From NCBI GenBank assembly GCA_018340805.1, contig JACMZG010001911.1, positions 49,717,213-49,781,212 of the forward strand: a stretch of DNA of 64,000 bases, given 5' to 3'. The DNA comes from Microvelia longipes (lineage: Eukaryota > Arthropoda > Insecta > Hemiptera > Veliidae). This document shows positions 10,849-23,306 of this stretch, in pieces (position 1 is the stretch's first letter; every line of letters begins with the position of its first letter). The position numbers were made by a program, and so were the translations under genes. The notes under the pieces are model-generated. The model worked only from the letters and a program-made list of their open reading frames with translations, was not told the origin of the DNA and did no database searches.

Positions 10849-11597
10849 AATCAGACTAAAATTATTACCCTATGACAGACTCTTTTCTTCTTTCTTTTGC
10901 TTTAAAAGTTTAGTAATTTAATATTAAAAATAGTTTGCTTTTATTAATATAGAATGAAGTGAGACAGGTGTTACACGGGTGGTGATTTCCGAGTAGGCTT
11001 ACTTTCTCTGACTACTGTATTACCAGTGTGACGCGCTCACCAACACACAACATATGTTGCTTTTATATTTATTCCCTTCTTTTATCTCATTATCTTTATC
11101 TTTACATCTTTATCATGGAAGTATATTCATATCATACTTGATACATTGGTTTTTGGTTATTTTCATGAGAGATTGACGCTGTTAAGTTTTCAGATGGCAC
11201 ACGTGGAAGGACGAGAGGAGGGGATTCTGTAGTTTTTTTAAATTATTTTTACAAACTTTATAAAGGTTAATTGGAGTATATCGTGATATAGATTTTTATA
11301 AAAACAAAATTTAACTAAGAGACTTGATATTAATATCATCATATTAAGGTAATTTTTCAATAAGCTATTGTTAGACATAAATAATATATTTTTGTTTGAA
11401 ATATGATATTGTGACCACAGAAAGGGCACCGGGCTGCGATGCAGCACATGATGCTAACGCCGCATATCTTCTATTCTTCTATGGACCAAGGGTCTTAAAT
11501 AAAGGGAATGATGTGATAGAAAAATAGACTCCATGAACATTGCATGAGATATAGAAGCAGCAGCAAATTTAACTTTCCATGGTTATAAAAAAAAATT

Positions 11598-11670
11598 CTG
11601 GCGCGGTGGTCCGCATGTCGGGCGAATTTCCTTTGGATGCGTGTTTCCGTGCTTAACAACAATCCTGGTT
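11598..11670 (+). repeat. rep-B left-end fragment
   Basis: AATTCTGGCGCGGTGGTCCG, then CGGGCGAATTTCC and CGTGTTTCCGTGCTTAACAA; the interior is missing. Confidence 0.75.
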
Positions 11671-11723
11671 GGAATGATAATTTTTATAGTGTTATATATT
11701 ATATAAGTTTACAACTACTAATT

Positions 11724-12033
11724 AAATAATTCTGGCGCGGTGGTCCGCTGTCGGGCGAATTTCATTTAGAATGCGTGTTTCCGTGCTTAACAACCCATTT
11801 CTTGCTTAAGGTTCCAGTTCATGCTTTAGAACCTAAGCAACTTAGGTGCAGTGCTTGACTCAATTGTCAAGCACTGCACGTAACTCATTTTGTCTGTATT
11901 TTTCTATGGAAATGCGCTAAAACCTTTAAAGATAACTGACTAAGCTTTAAACTAGTGCAAATAATAGTGCGTACTGCTAATTTAAGGGGATATAGTTTTG
12001 CATAACAAACTGGATAACTATGCACGTTTTATT
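11724..12033 (+). repeat. rep-B copy, left end and interior
   Basis: Closely follows the left arm and loop of the 51-kb foldback element. It includes a 14-bp-arm hairpin (GTGCAGTGCTTGAC with loop TCAATT) at about 11849-11882 and TTTTGTCTGTATTTTTC. The right end is lost. Confidence 0.7.
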
Positions 12034-12229
12034 CAAAAAAAATAAATTACGGATCTCCGTGCCAGATGTTTCCAGGGGCGAAAACCTGTGAAAAGTGATT
12101 TTTACAAAGTTGCCTGTCTGTAAGTGTTTGTAACACAACACAAAATAATTATTGTATACTTTTGCCAATAAAGGACTTGTTTAAAAAAATTCAGATGACT
12201 TGGGTACATTTTATAAAAAAAATTGGAAA

Positions 12230-12545
12230 ATAATCCAATTAAGTTCAAATTCCGGACAACTGTATACCTTTATGTAGTAAATAGGTATACTAAGTTTCGT
12301 CTCAATACAGCAAGTATACCTATGGGTTTTGTTTGATTATAAAAGTTAAGCAGCATCGAACAAAGTTGGATGGGTGACTGCTGGGAATAAAACTAATTGC
12401 TATCTGAGGACGAGCGAAGTTTGTCCAAAGACGCATTGTATAAATTTAGCGAGTTGTATATTCTATGGACGAGCGAAGCGAAGACGAGCGTAGCGAATCC
12501 GATGTAGTAAAAAAAGTTTTGAGGTACCCCGTACATAATTTTTTA
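12230..12545 (+). repeat. rep-A copy carrying a 5S rRNA-derived segment
   Basis: The 5S-like stretch lies at 12343-12392 (AAGTTAAGCAGCATCGAACA, then AAGTTGGATGGGTGACTG and CTGGGAATAA). It is directly followed by CTATCTGAGGACGAGCGAAG, TATATTCTATGGACGAGCG, GAGCGTAGCGAATCCGATG and a GTTTTGAGGTACCCCGTAC end. The 5S part spans box A to box C of the pol III internal promoter. Confidence 0.7.
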
Positions 12546-13240
12546 AAACATTTTTCAAATGTATAAACAATTACTACACTATTCTGTGCTATACTTTTTA
12601 ACAGACTATTCTCACTTCTCAATGATTGGAATCACGATGTTACCCGAAGACAATGTTTTATACTACAGTAATCGTCATTTTTAGGTCGGCCACAAACATG
12701 ACATAAATTGATAAAGTTAAAATATGAATACTTAAATGTTTTAATTTATAAATTTTGATATGATGCTTTAAATTACAATTCATAGTTTATGACGATTAAC
12801 AGTGCTGTTAATCTGCAGTTATCTCTTGTAGTTGGATATTTGTACTTACCTATATTGGTTGTAAAAGAAAGTGTAAGTATTAATTTTTAAAGTTAATTGT
12901 TTTTTTTGTAAAAATCTAAAATTAATTAGTTATATTGCAATATTTATTTTGTATTTTTACCTTTTGAACCTTTCACTGTCTATAAAACCGAATAAATTCA
13001 TGATTTGCCACTTAAAACCTCTTAAAAACCAATAAACCAAAGTTAGTTGAGTTTTAATAAATAATACGTAAAAAATTATTTTTAAGTTTGTTTATAGTAA
13101 TACTTTTGTTAAGTATGTATGTAGCTTTTAAAGTTTAAAAAAAATATTAAAAAAAATCGTAAAAATTTAATATTTTTAACATTAAAATAATTTGTCTTTT
13201 ATTTTAACGGAATAAGAATGTAACAAATGACTTGAACTTA
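12546..13240. other. AT-rich, no supported features
   Basis: Long A/T runs; nothing recognised. Confidence 0.5.
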
Positions 13241-13243
13241 AAT

Positions 13244-13345
13244 AAAAAATTCTGGCACGGTGTTCTGCATGCCGGGCGAATTTCTTTTAGAATGCGTGTT
13301 TTCTTGCTTAACAATCCATTCCTTGCTTAGTTTATGTTAATAAAT
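13244..13345 (+). repeat. rep-B left-end fragment
   Basis: TTCTGGCACGGTGTTCTGCA, then CCGGGCGAATTTC and AATGCGTGTTTTC; diverged and truncated. Confidence 0.65.
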
Positions 13346-13519
13346 TGGTTTTACAAAACTATGTCCACAAAATTGGCGGTGCACTCCTGCATTATTTTCT
13401 CTAATTAACTCAGTTAATGCTTATCATTAAAAGTTATAGCGTATTTAAATATTAAGTAAATGCTGAAGTCATAAAGCATATACTGGTCACTTAAGCAAGC
13501 AATGGATAGCGTGTTTGCT

Positions 13520-13521
<2 letters not shown>

Positions 13522-13555
<34 letters not shown>

Positions 13556-13568
13556 CACACACATATAT

Positions 13569-13661
<93 letters not shown>
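13522..13661. repeat. Compound CA-TA microsatellite
   Basis: (CA)n, about 42 bp, followed by (TA)n, about 98 bp. The minus-strand 122-aa ORF across it is a repeat artefact. Confidence 0.92.
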
Positions 13662-13779
13662 TATAACCAAACAAATTGGGTTCTATAAGAAAGGTAAATA
13701 TGCCCTGCTTGGTTGTTGTCGTGAGTGCCCCTGGGGTTGTTTCCTGATACTGTAAATATTCTAAAATACAACGCCACCT

Positions 13780-15740
13780 CATTCATGTAGACTACGTTTA
13801 TACATCTCTCATCTTGAGTTACCTGTTAAATGAGGAAAACCAGGTGAAACTACTGATAATAAGGAATGATATAGGTTGAGGGTTGGGTTCCTGGTAATCC
13901 TGAGGGCCAAATTCAGAGTGCTTAGTATGCCAATAAGCTTTTAGACTATTCCGGGTACTCTAATACTTAAGATTAAAAACTCAAAGTACTTTGAATTAAA
14001 CCCTCGAGTTCCGGAATTTCCATCGTCATATGATTAATGTATACAATTTGATGATTTTGATTTGATGCCTAAATCAACACATACTGTCATAATCAACACT
14101 GGATAATTTGAGAGACTTAATCGTCCTCTCGCCCAATCTGATAATTCTGCGAGGGAAAGATTAGTGACCTACAATCTGAATTAATGTATGAAATATAAAA
14201 TAAAAATCTCTGCCTGAATTTGAAAATATGACTGAAATTTAAGAAATTATACAATAAAATAAGCATTCTGCATCCCTTAACTGATACCTTTTTTCCTAAT
14301 ATAGTAAAGCATTGGGATTCCATTACATGAATTTCCTAGAGAATGTCATCAATCTTTCTAACTGTAAGGGATTAGGCCCATTAAGCATGTGAAATTTTAA
14401 ATTACGAAACCGGTCTCTACTGATCTTCTCCGATCATAAACATCATGAAGTAGGCAGGTTAATTAATGAGGTAAAGTTAGGTTGGGTGATAACCACAAAC
14501 CCAAAGACAACTTCGACTTTAGGGATGGATGTTACAAAAAGACAACTCCAGACTATACTGTAATTAAGTACGACCAGAACTTCGTCGATTAAAGAGTTCC
14601 TTAGACCAAGTCTTATATCAGACATAATACTAACAGACTTGACAGTAAAGTTATCATTATCAGATACGACTGAATACTGACTTTATTCTGTCACTTTCCT
14701 TTTAATAACCAGTCTTTGAGAGAAGCAGAAATAAGAATAAGTATATCCACAATCCCAATACTGACATTGCCCCGTTTAATACCTTAAATGATGCAACTAT
14801 GTTTAAATTCGGACACTTGACCACACAGAACCACATGTTCCAGAACACACTAACCTCACAAACAATAACCTTCTCTCTTACAGAAAGAATCTCGTAATTT
14901 CATTAGGGCAACTTTACATAATCGCAACAATCAGAAACTCGACTATTTACTCACAACGAACTTACTAAAAACCCTACCCTACAACTTAAAACTAGCGAAA
15001 TCATAAAATTTCTGCCATATATGTACATATATTTGTATTTATAAAGTCTCGCAAATCTTATATTTTTATAAGATAAGGTACCTCTATAACAGATTTTGGA
15101 GACCCTCCCCGGTCCGACTCACGTCATGACGGCATCCATAGCGATTTTTTCCAAAGGAAATTCGCCAAAAAGAAAGATTTATTATAACCTTGATAAACGT
15201 GATCCCTCCTCTAGCTTTACTGTCATATTTTCAGTTATTTTGCAATTTTCCCAATTTCATTCAACTTATAAAGGAAGAAATTTTTATCTACTTAAAAAAT
15301 TTCTGACACCTTTAAAGTCCGGTGAAGTAGAACATTACTTTTAATATTATTTTCTTTATATTATTTTTCATGATGGTCATCTTAGTGAAGAAGTCCATTA
15401 TAACTCTGACATTTTTATATAAAGTAAATGTAATGTAAACTTTCTCTCTTTATCATTATGTCCGGTAGATGCAATACTGTTTTAAGTTCCTTGATGTATT
15501 TGTTTAGGATTTTATATGTCTTTTATTTACTATGTCACTAACGTCAGAGCCGTTTTTTTAGGATTCCTTTGCTTTGAGTTTTTCATTTATGATCTGTATA
15601 GTTTTATGCCATTGTTCCTCTGTTTTACATTTCATTGGTTGAAGGGCTATTCTGTCTGTTAAATGCCTGTGACTTTAGAGTTTCATTCTTAATATTTATG
15701 CTCTAAATTAAATCCATTCAAAATATTATTTTTTAAATGA
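13780..15740. other. Unassigned, slightly less AT-rich DNA
   Basis: Several 60-80-codon ORFs on both strands, none with a recognisable domain or splice-bounded coding pattern. AAAGGAAATTCGCC near 15155 is the recurrent repeat-end motif, so part of this is probably old mobile DNA. Confidence 0.4.
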
Positions 15741-15750
15741 TAGGCTGAGT

Positions 15751-15940
15751 TCTCCATGGCCATGGTATTCCGTTTTCCATGGCCATGGTATTCTGTTTTC
15801 CACGGCCATGGTATTCCGTTTTCCATGGCCATGGTATTCCGTTTTCCACGGCCATGGTATTCCATTTTCCATGGCCTTGGTATTCCGTTTTCCATGGCCA
15901 TGGTATTCCGTTTTCCATGGCCAGAGTTCCGTTTTCCATG
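15751..15940. repeat. 23-bp minisatellite, 8 units
   Basis: The unit TTCCATGGCCATGGTATTCC plus GTT is repeated with single-base variants (CACGG, CCTTGG); the last unit is shortened. The core CCATGGCCATGG is palindromic. Since 23 is not a multiple of 3, each unit passes through all frames, which explains the four overlapping ORFs on both strands. These are not genes. Confidence 0.9.
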
Positions 15941-16317
15941 ATTGATCTGCTCAGAATGATCTATCAATGTGATATAGGGATAGTTCTGATCCAAACGATT
16001 AGAACCACGATCCTTATATCGTTCTTAATTAAGACAAATCACTCCTATAACTACTTTTAAAAAAATTGAAATAGTGTATGTCTAGTTGTTAAGTTTATTT
16101 TGTATTGTGTATTTAATAATTTTTTAAATTTCTTATATTTGTATATATATATATTACAACGACGTGTTACATCCACATAAGTGTCTTTTGTAATGAATAA
16201 AAATAAATAAATAAATAAAATAAATTACAACATTTTTGAGAGGAATAAAAATCTCTAAAGTCTGAGGAAAATGGAAGCGAGGCTGAAGAGGTTGGCGCCA
16301 TATAAAGAAGGTGATTT

Positions 16318-16400
16318 TCATATTTTGAAAACGAGCGAAGCTAGTCCGATGTTGTGAGGATAAGTTTCGAACCAGATTTTTACAATTTAGAAGTTTCAAT
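16318..16400 (+). repeat. rep-A tail fragment
   Basis: AACGAGCGAAGCTAGTCCGA, then a diverged GTTTCGAACCAGATTTTT end. Confidence 0.5.
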
Positions 16401-16905
16401 TTCAATAAATCCTAAAAGAATTAAAAAGAAATCTCTAAAATATTAACGGTAAATTCTATTACAGTAAAATAATTATTATGAAGTAAATAAATAAAAGTAC
16501 GCAGTACTTTAATTTACGATACTGGCCGTTTGGAAAGGCGTTGTTTGGGAGCGTGCTAGTCGCATTATGAAGTGAAATTAAAACAATTCAGTGGTAAAAG
16601 TAGTGTTTAAGAGGATAACGCTGTACATATAGTTTTAAATAAAAATTATAGCAAGCACTAAGCACTGCAGGACTTAAAATTCCAAAGTGCTTATTTCCAT
16701 AATTTTTATATACTTATACCCACAAAGCTCTATAGTACCTATTTTTTTATATTTGCTATAGATGGGAAATAAATAATGCACTAGAGTTTTAAAACCCACT
16801 TCTAAACATGATCTAAAAATTGTCTTTTTCAAACGACTTAGTCTGAAATTCAACCATAAAGACCCTGTTTTGGATTTATATCTTATCAAAAACCTTTAAC
16901 ATTAA
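16400..16905. other. No supported features
   Basis: AT-rich sequence without recognisable coding or repeat structure. Confidence 0.45.
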
Positions 16906-16911
16906 TAATAA

Positions 16912-17000
16912 TACTGATGCAGAGGTCCGCATGCAATACGAATTTCCTTTGAAAATCGTGCTTCCGTGCTTAACAATCATCCATTTCTTGTTTAGCTTAA
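16912..17000 (+). repeat. rep-B left-end fragment, diverged
   Basis: TGATGCAGAGGTCCGCATGC, then ACGAATTTCCTTTG and GTGCTTCCGTGCTTAACAA. Confidence 0.55.
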
Positions 17001-17306
17001 GTTTCCTAAAGTCCTTATAAATTAGTTACCTTAAGTTTAAGTATAGAAGCCACTAAGAATTTTTAGTAAAGGTGCGATATTAGATTTTCCTATGCTATTT
17101 CCCTAATTCCTAAAAGATACAGTTCTCTTAAAAGAAGCTTGAACCACGATATTAAATGCTTTTAAAGTTTAAGAATAAAAAAACTCATACTTTTTATCAT
17201 GATTTTAAATAATGCACTTCGTTGCATAATAAATAGCGTCCTCTGTCTCCCTAAATTAGGGATGTCCTATCTTTTGTCCATGTATGTTGTGTGTCATACT
17301 ATTAGT

Positions 17307-17590
17307 CATAGAGGGAGCATAGCCTATCTCAATACATTGAAAGGCCTGAACATCTTTTTGGGACTCTGTATACCTCATTGAAACCTCAAGAGTGAGTTAA
17401 GGTTATAATAAATCAATTGATTTTGGCTTCCCACACATTGTTGTGTTTTGATTTTTAACAATCTCCTTTATAAGTTATTGTAATTTTGTACTGATTATTT
17501 TATTGTATATATAATCGAAGGTGGTCAGGTTGCTTTTTCAATGTTTCACAATTTAACCTATAGGGCCTCTCTAGTAATAATATCTCTCTG
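17307..17590 (+). mobile_element. rep-D MITE copy with damaged left end
   Basis: Left end CATAGAGGGAGCATAGCC lacks about 13 bp found in the 32-kb copy. The body follows with CAATACATTGAAAGGCCTGA, TTTTTGGGACTCTG and GAAGGTGGTCAGGTT, and the right end reads CTAGTAATAATATCTCTCTG. No clear target duplication. Confidence 0.7.
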
Positions 17591-18650
17591 ATTTGAGTTA
17601 ATTCGTAACAAATGATGGTTATATGTAAAGCGATGTCAACAAAAAACTGAAAATTACTGAAAAATCTTATTCTAAAACGAATTGAGTTAAAACTTGCATA
17701 TTAACAAGTATTGCCTTACTACTCTACTTACTCTACTTTAATAGACTCTAATCGTCTATTAAAACATGGATACTGTACCTTTTCCCCGCAGTTGTTTTAT
17801 AAGGTACCGATTACTAAGAATAACAGTTCCATCTCTTCCACCATCAAATTTTCAAAATTATACGCTCTATTTCAAATTTTTTTGATTAGCAACACTAATC
17901 AAAGCGTCTATACTTACTTTCAATAAAAGTTTAAAAATTCTCTTCTGACATTTCTATTAATATTCATTTTATCATAACAAATTGAATATTTATTAACAAA
18001 ATCGATTATTTTATTTCTATTATCTATATAAAAGCTTTTTATTAAATGAATTGATAAACAGTCACGCACCGATTTATAGCACTAAAAAATTGATTTTTTT
18101 ATTTCTACTAAAGACTAAACATTATTTTTTTCTAAAAAAAAAAACATAAATTAAAAAATAAGAAAAGATATATTTCAATGGATAGCTGTAAAAAAGAAAA
18201 TTAACAATTTATGAAATTTTAATTAATTTATGAAACTTTAATTAATTTATGTAATTTTTTCCTTATTCTTTAATTTGAAATTTAAATTTAAATTCAATTT
18301 CGTTTAATTTAGTCAAAAAACAATAATAAAAATTGTCTTTTTTAAAACTTTTAATTTTGTGATCGTGATTGTTTTATAATATATTATAACGTATTATTAT
18401 TACCATATAGGATGAGTGCTTATTTGAGTCGTGTCGTAATGTTTAATAAGTTTTTGTAAGATTCATTTCACCGCCTAAGAATATTCTAAGACATTAAAAT
18501 CAAAATATGCTAAAATAGTTCTATTAAAACAGGAGAAAGTTTAGATAAGGCGAGCGTGAGAATCGAATCATCTTTAGTCTGCTCGTCTATTTCAATTTTT
18601 ATATTTTGATCTACGGCGTTTTGTCGTCTGTATTTTATTTTGATTCGAAC
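17591..18650. other. AT-rich, no supported features
   Basis: Includes a short direct repeat of TTAATTTATGAAA-type wording at 18215-18260. The short ORF at 17711-17926 has no domain signature. Confidence 0.45.
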
Positions 18651-18654
18651 TATA

Positions 18655-18860
18655 TTTTACTCAAAAATCTGGGGCTGCGGACCTCGGAGCCTTTTTTTTG
18701 TCATATTTGATATACTACGCTTTACTAAAAACTCGCTTTACTCCGTCTCAGGAGGTACAAAATTAGTTATATTCCTGGTGGTCACCCATTTTCGTACTAA
18801 TCACGCTTGATGCTGCGTGATGTCAATCACAAACTCAAGTTATTCGAAACAAGTATGAAT
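18655..18860 (-). repeat. rep-A copy (minus) carrying a 5S-derived segment
   Basis: On the minus strand a 5S-like stretch (18766-18823: CAGCATCAAGCGTGATTAGT, then ACGAAAATGGGTGACCACCA and GGAATA) is followed by a decayed rep-A tail with a GGCTCCGAGGTCCGCAGCCC end. Same order as 12343-12545, so the 5S piece is an inherited module of the repeat. Confidence 0.65.
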
Positions 18861-18924
18861 ATACCTGTAGAAAAATAATTCTGTAGACTTTATTTCAATG
18901 GACAAAAAACTGATTTGTCATTTT

Positions 18925-18938
18925 TGGGGGGGGGGGGG
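18925..18938. repeat. G homopolymer run
   Basis: A run of about 12 G residues in AT-rich DNA. Confidence 0.85.
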
Positions 18939-19462
18939 TTGTGGTTCACTTACGCAAAATTTAATTTAATTTAATTGATTTTATAAAAAGGTATACATGT
19001 AATTTAATTAAATTTAACTAATAGTTATAATAAAGTAAAACTATGCCAAATTGTAAAATTATTCAATTATTATTCCCTCTTTTATCTTTTTTTTTAATTT
19101 TAGCTGAAACGAATATGACACCGATTCGGTGGCGACACAGAATGATGGACTAAACAAAATCCTGATGATAAATTACGTTAATAGTTACATGATTGAGGTA
19201 ACACTAATTATTCTATTTGCTTGAAGTTTCTGACGTGAATTTTATTAATGCTTTACAAAATTAAAAATCGCCACTTTATCTCTAATTTTAGGGGCAATTC
19301 TATAACCTCTTGCACATTGCACTTAGGACAGAATACGTATAATCAGAGCGGTCTGAATAATAAGTATACTAAACTTGAAACAAACGTACGAATTATTACT
19401 AATGTAATAATTATAATGAAATAATTCGAATGTCGAAGTGTATGGCTGTAAATGAGTATGGG

Positions 19463-19576
19463 TTTAGCAAACTTCAGTTGACTCATTCGCGTTTACATTG
19501 ACGCAGTTGCGTCATTGGATTTAGCAAACTTCAGTTGACTCGTTCGCGTTTACATTGACGCGGTTGCGTCGTTTAA
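19463..19576. repeat. Two tandem 57-bp units with CpG-containing palindromes
   Basis: Each unit starts TTTAGCAAACTTCAGTTGAC and ends with an inverted repeat: TGACGCAGTTGCGTCA at 19499-19514 in unit 1, and a slightly altered version in unit 2 (19556-19571). Confidence 0.8.
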
Positions 19577-19777
19577 TATGTTTGAAAATGACATCTCGGT
19601 TTCTGATTTTTAGTGCAAACCCAATTGTTTCCCTATTTATTTGTGGTGTAAATAAGAAATAATAAAAATCAATATTGAATGGATATTGATTTTATCAATA
19701 TCATATATTATCATCCTATCATCATATGATTTGATGATGATATGATCATAAATGATATCATATATTATACCCGGACT

Positions 19778-19885
19778 TCTGTCGTACATTCAGAACTTCC
19801 TTGTGTTTTGTTTTATTTGCTGTGTCATTATTTTCATTGCTTGGTATTTTACCATGTATTTAGTGAATTTCGGGCGAATTATTTG
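19778..19885 (+). repeat. rep-G copy, decayed
   Basis: Follows 2875-2950 in order: TTTTGTTTTATTTGCTGTGT, CATTATTTTCATTGCTTGG, a TGGTATTTTACCA hairpin, then ATGTATTTAGTGAATTTCGG. The GC-rich stems are absent. Confidence 0.5.
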
Positions 19886-21130
19886 TGCCACCATTTACTG
19901 ATTGACTGGGATTGTAGACTAACTAGGGTAGAGGTAAAGAATCTCCTTAGTAACTACCTCCACACTTTTAAAAACTTTTGAAGTCAAGTAATATTTTGGA
20001 CGTCATCGACATAGAGGTATACATATATATTAAAATATATACAAGGTGTTTCAAAAGTCATCCTCTTTTTTTAAATTTTAAACTGTAAACTTAAGGGATC
20101 TGCATTATTAATTTATTTATATATAAAAGGTACAAGACCATGTTACAATTTTAATTATATAAATACACAAAATACATATTAAAGCATTATATGTATAGTA
20201 GAGATTATTTTTTTGCATTGCCTGCCTCTATTAAGCTAAAACCGGTCTAAATTAATTAAAGATCGTTTTAAGAGCCATTTCAGTTTCCCTACATCTCGCC
20301 ATAGAGCCAGTTAGTTTCGTTTTGATTCGATAAAGCCTTTGACACAGTTCGATATTTTTTTTTCAAAGCTACCAACATTAAATTATTATAAGGTGCTCTT
20401 TTTGTTTTACAATACCTGATGCTGAGCTTTGTGCAGCGAAACGTTTTGATAATGTATAAGTGTTAAATTAATTAACTATAAGAGACTGCAGTCTTCATTA
20501 TTCTTTACCTTATCTTAGTTATTAGTCTAAGAAATTTACTTTTTTACATGTTAAAATTATTATATTTTGTTTTAAAACGTCAGGATTAATAACGTTTAAT
20601 TGTAACAAGAAATACAAGGAAAAATGATCTACCAGATGGTGAAGTATCGTGCCGTATAGAACTAATAAATGATAACTAATTTAATGATTTCTTTTATTTT
20701 ACAGCTTTTGGACTAAAAAAATCAATTATTTTTAACGATTAAATACTAATTACTTTTATTATTTAGACAATTTTTAGCACTTGCAACATTTATCAGGCAT
20801 ATTATTTTTTTATTTATTTCAGCGCATTTACAAAGATTTATTCCTCAAATATATCTTTTTCTAAGAAATTTCATAAGAATGGAAGAAAATAAAATAATAT
20901 ACCTCATCACTTTAATGACATTATCTCTTTTATTTTCTCATAAAAAAAATATTTTTATTAATATCATATATTAATAAATAATTTAAAAAAATTTCGAATG
21001 GGGTATTGTTTTAAATTGATGTCATTTACCAAGAATAAAATCTTAGTTAACTCCATCTTATTGCAATGCCAATAGCCTTAAAAATATTTTTTTAATTGTT
21101 TCAAAGGTCTTCATCATCGAATAAATACAT
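19886..21130. other. AT-rich DNA, scattered repeat hints
   Basis: ACAAGGTGTTTCAAAAGTC at 20041 and GCAGCGAAACGTTTTG at about 20434 are wordings common at transposon ends, but no element could be bounded. No gene seen. Confidence 0.35.
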
Positions 21131-21186
21131 TTCGCGAAACTTTATATATATATATATATATATAATATTTATATATAATAAATAAA
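21131..21186. repeat. TA tract in a rep-C-like context
   Basis: CGCGAAACTTTATATATATA here and CGCGAGACTTTATATATATA at 50168 share the junction into the TA array, so the array probably belongs to a rep-C copy. Confidence 0.6.
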
Positions 21187-22784
21187 CCATTTATTGCAGA
21201 TGTACAAAAATCAATACAAAATAATGATGTTACCTTAAAACTCTTGCTTATCTACAAATCGTTATTAACCGTGGTTACCCAAGGAGGGGTTGAAGTTACT
21301 ACTTTAATTTATTTTATCTATCAACAAATTATACATTTGTTGTTTCAAAAACATTTGTTGATTTTTCTAAACTTACTTTATAAAGGAGAACTTGGTACAA
21401 TGCATGGTAAACACATTTACGAAGTAAATTTTTTTAGTGTTGATATAAATAAATAAATAAACACTATAACAACATTTCTGATTCCAATTTTAATGTATTT
21501 AAATTCCAAATTTAAATGTAATATAATGAGAGCTTAAGAACCCTATTGAAGATTGAAAATGTTTCGCTGCTTGTTTCAAATTGAATTTTACCTCTCAGTG
21601 AATAATACTCTCTAAAATATTATTTAATAACAAAATTTTATTTTTATGTGTTTATTATCTTGATTATTATTTTCGTAGTAATTATAGCCTTAATTGTTTA
21701 TATCCGGTCTTAACTCATCATTCATTCTTATATTCCCCTTTTCTATTCTTATTTCATTGTATTGAAATAAAAATAGATAACAACCATAAAATAGATAGAA
21801 CATGTTTAAAACGCTTCTTATTAGTACCGTCATTAAAGCTAGATGTCTGCAGCCCAGGTGATTTTTCAAAACAGGGATGTTAGTTATATTTTTAGTATCA
21901 CATATACGCCGCTAGGCAACCCTCCAATCTTCATTCACCCCAAAATCAGTACTTATCCGTCTCTCGTATCCATACCATCTTTTCTTAAATCTTATTATAT
22001 ATTAACTTACGATTTCATTAAACATGTCTTAACTCAAGTTTGTTTTGATTTTCACAAAGGTCCATTCTTTTGCTTTTAAAAAAGTAAATACTAAATAATA
22101 TTTCGGCATTCAAATTAGACGCTTTTTAAGTGTTCAACTATTTTTCGTAAAAATATAAAAAGATATATATATTTTATTTTATTTATTCCCAGTGTTATTT
22201 CGTAGAAAAAAAATTAAAGTATTATATATTTTGAATCGCAAGGCTTAATCTTATGGTAATAAGATAGGGCATCCCTGTCCTAGTATTTTATTTATTCTTT
22301 TTAATTTTAATAACTTGACACTTCTTATGTTAATTTTTATTTAATTAAATCTAATCTCAATTATTTAATGAAAACAATGTTTAAAAAACTATTACTTAGT
22401 CAAAATTAATTATTGATTTAAAATTAAAGTAACATTTCAAATTTAATTTAATGTTTTATTGATTTATAGATATAATAATTTTTAACTAATTAATCATTAA
22501 ATTAACTTTTAAATTATTTCTTTTAATTAAAAAGTGACGTTTAGATATTACATCAAATTTTATTGTTTAGTTTCAGTGATTTTGTGTCTAAATCACCTTT
22601 TTTGGAAGTCATCTCATTATTTAAAGGTACGCAAAGCAAATAATAAAATAATTTAACAGATATTTCTTAAACAGGTTTTTTTATTATTGTTTTTATTTTT
22701 GTTATAAAATTTAATTTTTAATTCTCTTATTCATCATATCATATCATATCACCATTTATCAAAAGATAATAATATTACATTTTA
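21187..22784. other. AT-rich, no supported features
   Basis: Several short ORFs lacking recognisable features. Confidence 0.45.
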
Positions 22785-23150
22785 GAGGCTAAATATTTAT
22801 AATACTATATCAATGTAAATCAGTTATATAATACTATAATAACTTGCTATAATATATTACTAATAAAAATACTATATCAATGCTATAATATAATACTAAT
22901 AATAATACTATAATATAATACTATATCAATATAAATCAGCTTTATAATACTATGTCAATGTTATAATATAATACTAAAAATAATACTATAATATAATACT
23001 ATATCAATGTATATCAGCTTGATAATACTATATCATGTTATAATATAATACTAAAATAATACTATAATATAATACTCAATGTATATCAATAATACTATAC
23101 TATATATAATACTAATATAATACTATAATATAATACTATATCAATTGTAA
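22785..23150. repeat. AT-rich minisatellite of ATAATACTATA-type units
   Basis: About five irregular units of roughly 70-85 bp built from AATACTATATCAATGT, AAATCAGCTT and ATAATATAATACTA blocks. The LTR element at 23173 starts just past its right edge. Confidence 0.75.
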
Positions 23151-23172
23151 ATCAGCTTGATTTTTTTATTAC

Positions 23173-23292
23173 TGTGGCATTAGGTTATTGACAAGCTGTC
23201 AATGTTTATTGTATTTTAGTTTTATTGTAAGAATGAATATATCTATATTTGTTACACTTAGTTATTGGTTATAATTAACTAGTAGTTCTACA
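23173..23292 (+). repeat. 5' LTR
   Basis: Begins TGTGGCATTAGG, ends TAGTTCTACA (TG...CA). 118 of 120 positions match 27616-27735. Confidence 0.95.
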
Positions 23293-23293
23293 C

Positions 23294-23305
23294 TGGCGCC
23301 AACGA
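23294..23305 (+). other. Primer-binding site
   Basis: TGGCGCCAACGA starts one base after the LTR; TGG pairs with the tRNA CCA end. The primer tRNA was not identified. The gag ATG follows at once, leaving only 14 nt between LTR and start codon. Confidence 0.8.
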
Positions 23306-23306
23306 A

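Noticed and set aside
13414..13782. Minus ORF of 122 aa
   Set aside because: Mostly microsatellite translation; flanks lack any coding signature.
14443..14625. 60-aa minus ORF beginning with an SDIRLGLRNSL-type sequence
   Set aside because: No domain, splice context or repeat relation recognised.
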